Source: Amycolatopsis jejuensis (lineage in GTDB: Bacteria > Actinomycetota > Actinomycetes > Mycobacteriales > Pseudonocardiaceae). Taken from it: a stretch of DNA of 64,000 nt. The notes below the pieces were generated by a model. It had not been told where the DNA came from, did not search any database, and saw nothing but the letters and a program-made list of their open reading frames with translations. Shown one piece after another: positions 59,936 to 64,000 of the stretch. How positions within the stretch are numbered: the stretch's first letter is position 1; each line of letters starts with the position of its first letter. The position numbers were made by a program, and so were the translations under genes. Location of the stretch: assembly GCF_000717335.1 (NCBI RefSeq), contig NZ_JNYZ01000009.1, positions 177,504 through 241,503 of the forward strand, given 5' to 3'.

Positions 59936-60327
59936 GTTATCACCACCACCGACGGCGTGATCCCTTCTGCCCGGTATGCGGTGATCTTGTGATGCCCGTC
60001 CAGCAGCAACGGGCGGGCACCCGCGAGCACCACCGCCACCGGACGGTGCCCGGACCGGATTGCCGTGCGGTAATACGCGACGCGGGCGTCGTCCTCGGCA
60101 GGCCATGACCCGGCCGGCACGAGTTCGTCGTCTTCCAGGCGCTGCGGTCCGCTGAGCCGGTACTGCCCGTCGACGAGCAGGGCCAGCAAGTCCCGCAAGG
60201 TTTCCGCGAGTGGCCGGCGCACCTGCCCGGTGGCGAGCGCGATGCGCAGCGACGCCGGCAGCTCCACCCGTCCGCCTGCGTTCAGCTCCAGGAAACCGGT
60301 GCCGCCGGTGATCGTTACCCGTTCCAC
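59917..60327 (-). CDS. Small ParB-like-motif protein of unknown function
   Basis: A 136-residue protein, GTG 60327, one base after the PxpC stop. The segment ARPLLLDGHHKITAYRAEGI resembles the DGHHR box of ParB/Srx-fold proteins, preceded by PVAVVLAG. The N-terminal half (GGTGFLELNAGGRVELPASL) is beta-rich. It has no DNA-binding domain. It overlaps the aminotransferase gene by 19 bp tail to tail. Its presence at the end of a pxpBC operon is unexplained. Confidence 0.7.
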   Translation of the reverse strand: MERVTITGGTGFLELNAGGRVELPASLRIALATGQVRRPLAETLRDLLALLVDGQYRLSGPQRLEDDELVPAGSWPAEDDARVAYYRTAIRSGHRPVAVVLAGARPLLLDGHHKITAYRAEGITPSVVVITQYSAS

Positions 60328-60328
60328 A

Positions 60329-61180
60329 TCAGAAGGACGTTCGAAACCGCACAGAGGTTCCGGGGCGTGCTTGCGCGAGTGCGCCGAGTGACTCCGATCG
60401 CACGACTGCGACGACCGGATAACCGCCCGTGGTCGGGTGGTCGGCGAGGAAAACCAGTGGCAGGCCGTTCGGCGGGACCTGGATCGCCCCGGTGAGCACG
60501 CCCTCACTCGGCAGCTCCGAAGTACCCGACCGGCGTAACGGCGGCCCGTCGAGGCGGACCCCCACCCGGTTGGATTCGGCGGTCACCGTCCACTGCGCGG
60601 CGAGCGCGGCCGCCGTGTCGGCGAACCAGTCGTCGCGCGGGCCGAGCAAGACCGGCACCGTCAGCTCGGCCGGACAGGGCGGCGCGACGACCACGTCGGC
60701 TCCGGACGGCACCCCGGTCACCGGACCGAGGGGGACCCTCGTACCCGGCGTGAGCGGCTCCGGCCCGAGCTCGGACAGCACGTCCCGCGAACGGCTGCCC
60801 AGCACCGGGTCGACCGCGATGCCGCCGGACACCGCGAGGTAGCAGCGCAGTCCCGTCGCCGGTCGGCCGATCGTGAGGCGCTGGTCTGCGTGTAGCGGCA
60901 GGGGCGCGTGCGAGCCGGTCTCGCGGCCGTCCACCGACACCGGCACCGGTGGTCCGGTCACCGCGACAGTGCACGACGTCGTGGCCCGGATTTCCAAACC
61001 GCCCAACAAGATCTCGATCCCGGCCGCGTCCTCGGCGTTGCCGACGAGCCGGTTGCCGAGCCGCAGCGCAGCGGTGTCCAGCGCACCTGATGGTGGTACC
61101 CCCAGATGTGCGTAACCGGGGCGGCCGAGGTCCTGTACCAGCGCGAGGGGACCAGTCGCGACGATCTCCAGCGCACGCAT
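60329..61180 (-). CDS. pxpC: 5-oxoprolinase subunit C (biotin-dependent carboxyltransferase/KipA family)
   Basis: A 283-residue PxpC/KipA-type protein. Diagnostic are EIVATGPLALVQDLGRPGYAHLGVPPSGALD, LGNRLVGNAEDAAGIEI, CYLAVSGGIAVDPVLGSRSRD and the C-terminal LPSEGVLTGAIQVPPNGLP then LADHPTTGGYPVVAVV. ATG 61180 shares its A with the PxpB stop (TGATG); GTG 61183 is an alternative. With PxpB and PxpA it makes an ATP-dependent 5-oxoprolinase; no pxpA is in the window. Confidence 0.92.
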   Translation of the reverse strand: MRALEIVATGPLALVQDLGRPGYAHLGVPPSGALDTAALRLGNRLVGNAEDAAGIEILLGGLEIRATTSCTVAVTGPPVPVSVDGRETGSHAPLPLHADQRLTIGRPATGLRCYLAVSGGIAVDPVLGSRSRDVLSELGPEPLTPGTRVPLGPVTGVPSGADVVVAPPCPAELTVPVLLGPRDDWFADTAAALAAQWTVTAESNRVGVRLDGPPLRRSGTSELPSEGVLTGAIQVPPNGLPLVFLADHPTTGGYPVVAVVRSESLGALAQARPGTSVRFRTSF

Positions 61181-61788
61181 CACACGCTCCGGAACCGCAC
61201 GCGGACGCCGGGTGCGAACAGCGCGGGCCGCTCGGCCGAGGCGTCGAACAGCGTTGCTTCGGTGCGCCCGAGCAGCCGCCATCCGCCGGGTGATGCGCGC
61301 GGGTACACGCCGGTGTACTCGCCTGCGATGGCGACCGCGCCGACCGGTACGCGCGTACGCGGGGACTCCAGTCGCGGTTGCTGCAGTTCGGCGGGAAGTC
61401 CGGTGAGGTAACCGAATCCGGGCGCGAAGCCGGTGAAGGCGACGGTGTAGATCGCGCCGGAATGGCGTGCGACGACGTCGTCCACGCTGCACTTCGCGTC
61501 GCGCGCGATGAGTTCGAGGTCTTCGCCGTCGTAACGCACGTCGAGGGTGACTTCGCGGGCTTCGTCGGACGGTGGGTGCGAGAGGTCGGCCTCAGCCAGC
61601 AGCGTGCGTACGGCGTCGAGAGCGCGCGAAGCAGGTTCGGCGACCACCAGCAGCGTGCGCGCCCCGGGTACGACCTCGGTGATGCCTTCGACGGCGGCTT
61701 GCTCGACCGTCGCCCGCGCGGCGCTCATCTGCTCGAGCGAGTCGCAGTCGAGCAGGGCGGCGTGTTCGCCGTATCGCCGCCAGCGCAC
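61180..61788 (-). CDS. pxpB: 5-oxoprolinase subunit B (KipI family)
   Basis: A 202-residue cyclophilin-like PxpB. Family motifs are VPGARTLLVVAEP, the segment DVRYDGEDLELIARDAKCSVDDVVARH (residues ~83-110), YTVAFTGFAPGFGYLTGLP and GVYPRASPGGWRLLGRT. It follows the nitrobindin-like gene by 16 bp and is coupled to pxpC. Confidence 0.93.
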   Translation of the reverse strand: MRWRRYGEHAALLDCDSLEQMSAARATVEQAAVEGITEVVPGARTLLVVAEPASRALDAVRTLLAEADLSHPPSDEAREVTLDVRYDGEDLELIARDAKCSVDDVVARHSGAIYTVAFTGFAPGFGYLTGLPAELQQPRLESPRTRVPVGAVAIAGEYTGVYPRASPGGWRLLGRTEATLFDASAERPALFAPGVRVRFRSV

Positions 61789-61804
61789 GGCGTGTCCCGG
61801 GGCC

Positions 61805-62416
61805 TCAGCCCACCACGCGGCGCAGCAGCGCGGAGACGTGCGGCTGCATTTCCTGGCCCACCATCGCGCGTTCCTCGACGTAGCCGAGGTCGCCGTTCAC
61901 CAGGCCGTACAGCCGCTGTGCGCCGGTGACCTCCTTGGCCGTCGCAGTGCGGATGACCGCGTCGGTGCCGAGCTCCCACGACGTCTGGTTACGCGGCTTG
62001 CCGTAGTACAGCTCGACGATGCCGGAGCTGTGCGTGAGCAGCAGCTCCAGCGTGTCGTCCTCCTGCGGCCGCCAGAACCCGCTCTCGCGGGCGGCCGGGC
62101 GCCGCACGGAACCGTCCTCGTTCAGCAGCCACGAACGGGCCTCGTGGAACAGGAACGGGCGGCCGTCGTGGGCGACGGTGAGCTGCTGCGCGAACTTGAT
62201 CGGCCCGTCGATCGTCGGGTAGTCGATCTCGCCCTCGCCGCGCCACACGCCGACGAGCGGCAGCAGCGCGAGGCACGCGTCGTTCAGGTTCGGGCCCTCG
62301 CGCAGGTTCGCCGTGTCGTTGGGGATCGGCAGGTCGTCCCACCACGGCAGGTTGCGCTGCCGGGTGGCCGCCGAGCGTTCCTCGGCAGCCGCGATGGCCT
62401 CGTCGCCACTCGTCAT
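61805..62416 (-). CDS. Nitrobindin / FABP-like heme-binding protein
   Basis: A 203-residue beta-barrel protein. The nitrobindin signature GxWxGxGxxxYP is present (LVGVWRGEGEIDYPTIDG), with DGRPFLFHEARSWLLN and FWRPQEDDTLELLLTHSSGI. The proximal heme His is probably in MQPHVSALLRRVV at the C-terminus. ATG 62416 gives MTSGDEAIAAAEER. Nitrobindins bind heme and isomerise peroxynitrite. It is preceded by a 32-residue membrane peptide gene. Confidence 0.9.
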   Translation of the reverse strand: MTSGDEAIAAAEERSAATRQRNLPWWDDLPIPNDTANLREGPNLNDACLALLPLVGVWRGEGEIDYPTIDGPIKFAQQLTVAHDGRPFLFHEARSWLLNEDGSVRRPAARESGFWRPQEDDTLELLLTHSSGIVELYYGKPRNQTSWELGTDAVIRTATAKEVTGAQRLYGLVNGDLGYVEERAMVGQEMQPHVSALLRRVVG

Positions 62417-62421
62417 GCTGC

Positions 62422-62520
62422 TCAGCGCTGGTCGGCGTACAGCCGGTAGACGACGTAGGCGGCGAACCACACGGTGGCCACGCCCGCGAGGATCAGCAGC
62501 GTCGTAAACAAGGTCTCCAC
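62422..62520 (-). CDS. Single-span membrane micropeptide
   Basis: A 32-residue ORF read on the minus strand from GTG 62520 to TGA 62422. It encodes METLFTTLLILAGVATVWFA followed by AYVVYRLYADQR: one hydrophobic span and a short basic tail. It ends five bases before the nitrobindin-like ATG. TATTGT (plus-strand 62528-62533) lies seven bases upstream, the leaderless pattern. It appears to be the first gene of the nitrobindin-pxpBC operon. Function unknown. Confidence 0.65.
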   Translation of the reverse strand: METLFTTLLILAGVATVWFAAYVVYRLYADQR

Positions 62521-62545
62521 AGCGAGGACAATAGTCCGCCGCGCC

Positions 62546-63883
62546 TCATTCGTCTTTGCGCAGGGTCGTGGCGGTGAGAACGGTCACGACCAGGAGGGCG
62601 GCGCCGGCCACGGTCATGGCGGTTTGCAGGCCGGTGGTCAGCGTGGTGCCGTGGTTGAGCAGGGCGCCGAGGGCGGCGATGCCGAGGGCGGTGCCGGTCT
62701 GGCGGGCGGCGTTCACTGTGCCGGACGCGGTGCCGGTGCGGTGGGCGGGGAGGCCGGACAGGCCGACGAGGTTGGTCGGGGTGATGCTCAGGCCAAGGCC
62801 TACTCCGGACAGGGCGAAGGGCACGGCCAGGAGCCAGTACGGGCTGGTGGCGTCGAGGAGGAGGAAGGCGAAGCCGCCCAGGCCAGCCAGGAGGGTGCCG
62901 ACGGGGAGTACGCGGTCGGCGGTGAAGCGGGCGGCCAGTCGTCCGGAGAAGAAGGCCAGGACGGCGTTGCAGAGGACGTACGGGAGCACTTGGACGCCTG
63001 CTGCTGATGCTGTCACGCCGCGTGCTTGCTGCAGGTAGATCGCGATCAGGATCGGTAGTGGGTAGGCCGCGAAACCGATTGCGAATGACGTGAGGATTGC
63101 GGTGGTGAAGCGGGGTTTGGTGAAGAGGCGGATGGGGAGCATCGGGTGTTGGGCGCGTAGTTCCACGGTGATGAAGGCGGCCAGTGCCAGTACGCCGATT
63201 GCTGCGGTGATTGGGTTGGCTGCGATTACGGCGTAGGTGAAGGAGCCGATCCATAGCGCGGCCAGGAGTTGGCCGGGGAGGTCCAGTGCGCCGTGGGTGG
63301 GGTCGGAGGATTCGGTGAGGCCGCGGTGTCCGGCGAAGATCGCGAACGCGCCGATGGGGACGTTGACGAGGAAGATCGTGGGCCAGCCGAGGGTGTCGGT
63401 CAGCGGGCCGCCGATCAGGGGGCCGATTACCAGGGCGCTGCCGGTTACCGCGCCCCAGCCGCCGAGCATTCTGGCTCGTTGTCTTGGGTCGGGGTAGGCG
63501 TGGGCCAGTAGGGCGATGGCGCCTGGGATGACCGTTGCTGCGGCTACGCCTTGGGCGGTGCGGGCGGTGATCAGGAGGCCTTGGGTGGGGGCCAGGCCGC
63601 AGGCGAGGGAGGCGAGGGTGAAGGCGGTCAGGCCGGTGAGGTAGATGCGTTTGCGGCCGTAGCGGTCGCCTAGGGTGCCGCCGGTGAGGATTGCTGCTGC
63701 CAGTGCAACTGTGTAGCTGTCTACGACCCATTGCAGGTCGGTGAAATCTGTTTGCAGGTCTTGCTGGATGGTGGGGAGGGCCAGGCTTACTACGCTGGTG
63801 TCGAGTAGGGCCATGAAGCTGCCCAGGAATACTGCGGTGACCAGGAGTTTCTGTTGGGGCACATGGGGAGCTTGGGTGCTCAA
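62546..63883 (-). CDS. MFS transporter, DHA2 (EmrB/QacA-like) family
   Basis: A 445-residue exporter. Motif D1-like FLGSFMALLDTSVVSLALPTIQ, WVVDSYTVALAAAILTGGTLGDRYGRKR (motif A), motif C VTGSALVIGPLIGGPL and the late RTGTASGTVNAARQTGTALGIA are all typical. The start is TTG 63883 (STQAPHVPQQ); a GTG a few codons inside is an alternative. A drug or metabolite exporter. The hairpin element copy B lies just upstream. Confidence 0.93.
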   Translation of the reverse strand: MSTQAPHVPQQKLLVTAVFLGSFMALLDTSVVSLALPTIQQDLQTDFTDLQWVVDSYTVALAAAILTGGTLGDRYGRKRIYLTGLTAFTLASLACGLAPTQGLLITARTAQGVAAATVIPGAIALLAHAYPDPRQRARMLGGWGAVTGSALVIGPLIGGPLTDTLGWPTIFLVNVPIGAFAIFAGHRGLTESSDPTHGALDLPGQLLAALWIGSFTYAVIAANPITAAIGVLALAAFITVELRAQHPMLPIRLFTKPRFTTAILTSFAIGFAAYPLPILIAIYLQQARGVTASAAGVQVLPYVLCNAVLAFFSGRLAARFTADRVLPVGTLLAGLGGFAFLLLDATSPYWLLAVPFALSGVGLGLSITPTNLVGLSGLPAHRTGTASGTVNAARQTGTALGIAALGALLNHGTTLTTGLQTAMTVAGAALLVVTVLTATTLRKDE

Positions 63884-63902
63884 GTTGTGTTGAGGTCAAG
63901 CG

Positions 63903-64000
63903 GAACTGTTGCGTTGGGGGCACCCCGAAGCTGGATTGTCACGACGGTCTGAATGGCTTGTCAAGGCGGGAAAGATGCCTTGACAAGCCATTCAGACCGT
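63903..64000. repeat. Hairpin element, copy B (reaches window edge)
   Basis: Arms 63944-63967 and 63977-64000 are perfect 24-bp complements around GGGAAAGAT. The preceding 40 bp (GGAACTGTTGCGTTGGGGGC then ACCCCGAAGCTGGATTGTCA) match the flank of copy A, which is inverted at 43948-44050. The outer stem (GAATG/CATTC) differs from copy A (GGGGTT/AACCCC) but is compensated on both arms. Confidence 0.85.

Overview
The window is high-GC actinobacterial DNA, most likely from Amycolatopsis or a close Pseudonocardiaceae relative (inferred from gene content, no search run). Supporting signs are the GTG and leaderless starts, the XRE/DUF5753 plus DUF397 regulator pairs, DUF3073, an RsiG-type (AmfC) protein, GH25 lysozymes, a purine gene order like that of mycobacteria (purC .. 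purS-purQ .. purL .. SCP-like .. purF-purM), and many short interspersed palindromic repeats. No rRNA, tRNA, CRISPR array, prophage or insertion sequence was recognised. About 64 protein genes are supported.

Layout. 1-4 kb: the end of an amino-acid ABC ATPase, then a sodium:solute symporter and a nitrilase-fold amidase transcribed away from a LacI-type regulator, with a perfect 20-bp palindrome between them. 4-7.3 kb: an integral membrane protein, then a two-component pair (OmpR-type regulator and kinase). 7.4-13.8 kb: a tight four-gene catabolic-looking operon (amidohydrolase, FAD monooxygenase, MFS carrier, PLP ammonia-lyase-type enzyme) divergent from an Lrp/AsnC regulator; the amidohydrolase has an in-frame amber codon 41 codons before its apparent natural end. 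13.7-22.7 kb: CMD-family protein, MOSC protein, SAM hydrolase, purC, an XRE-patatin pair, flavin reductase, methyltransferase, DUF2334-like protein, a gene-free repeat tract and an MBL-fold hydrolase. 23-29.4 kb: aldehyde dehydrogenase, FMN alpha-hydroxy-acid oxidase, GT87-type membrane glycosyltransferase, methyltransferase and GMC oxidoreductase. 29.6-37 kb: purSQ, a PPOX protein, a heterodimeric ABC exporter with complementary degenerate ATP sites, and purL. 37-43.6 kb: a Pro/Gln-rich membrane protein, two secreted GH25 lysozymes, an SseB-like and an SCP-like protein, then a DUF5753/DUF397 regulatory island with a 33-bp minisatellite. 44-47.3 kb: purF, purM, arfB. 49.8-54.2 kb: a cobalamin riboswitch leading an operon of a secreted, membrane-anchored transcobalamin-like (DUF4430-type) protein and an ECF transporter (T, fused A1-A2, S). 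54-57 kb: a 3-hydroxyacyl-CoA dehydrogenase, DUF3073 and an unrecognised protein. 56.4-60 kb: a YgfZ-rsiG-asparaginase operon divergent from a class IV aminotransferase gene through a 31-bp spacer with two back-to-back leaderless promoters. 60-64 kb: an operon of a 32-residue single-span membrane peptide, a nitrobindin-like protein, PxpB, PxpC and a small ParB-like protein, then a DHA2-type MFS exporter.

The most interesting structure lies outside the genes. There are four copies of an inverted repeat built on TCCGTGAAGG/CCTTCACGGA; a separate ~100-bp hairpin element present twice with compensated stem differences; an inverted/direct repeat inserted in frame in the linker of the ECF ATPase; two minisatellites; and a recurring TANNNT + 6-8 nt + start-codon layout that predicts leaderless transcription of at least nine genes, including purC and purL.
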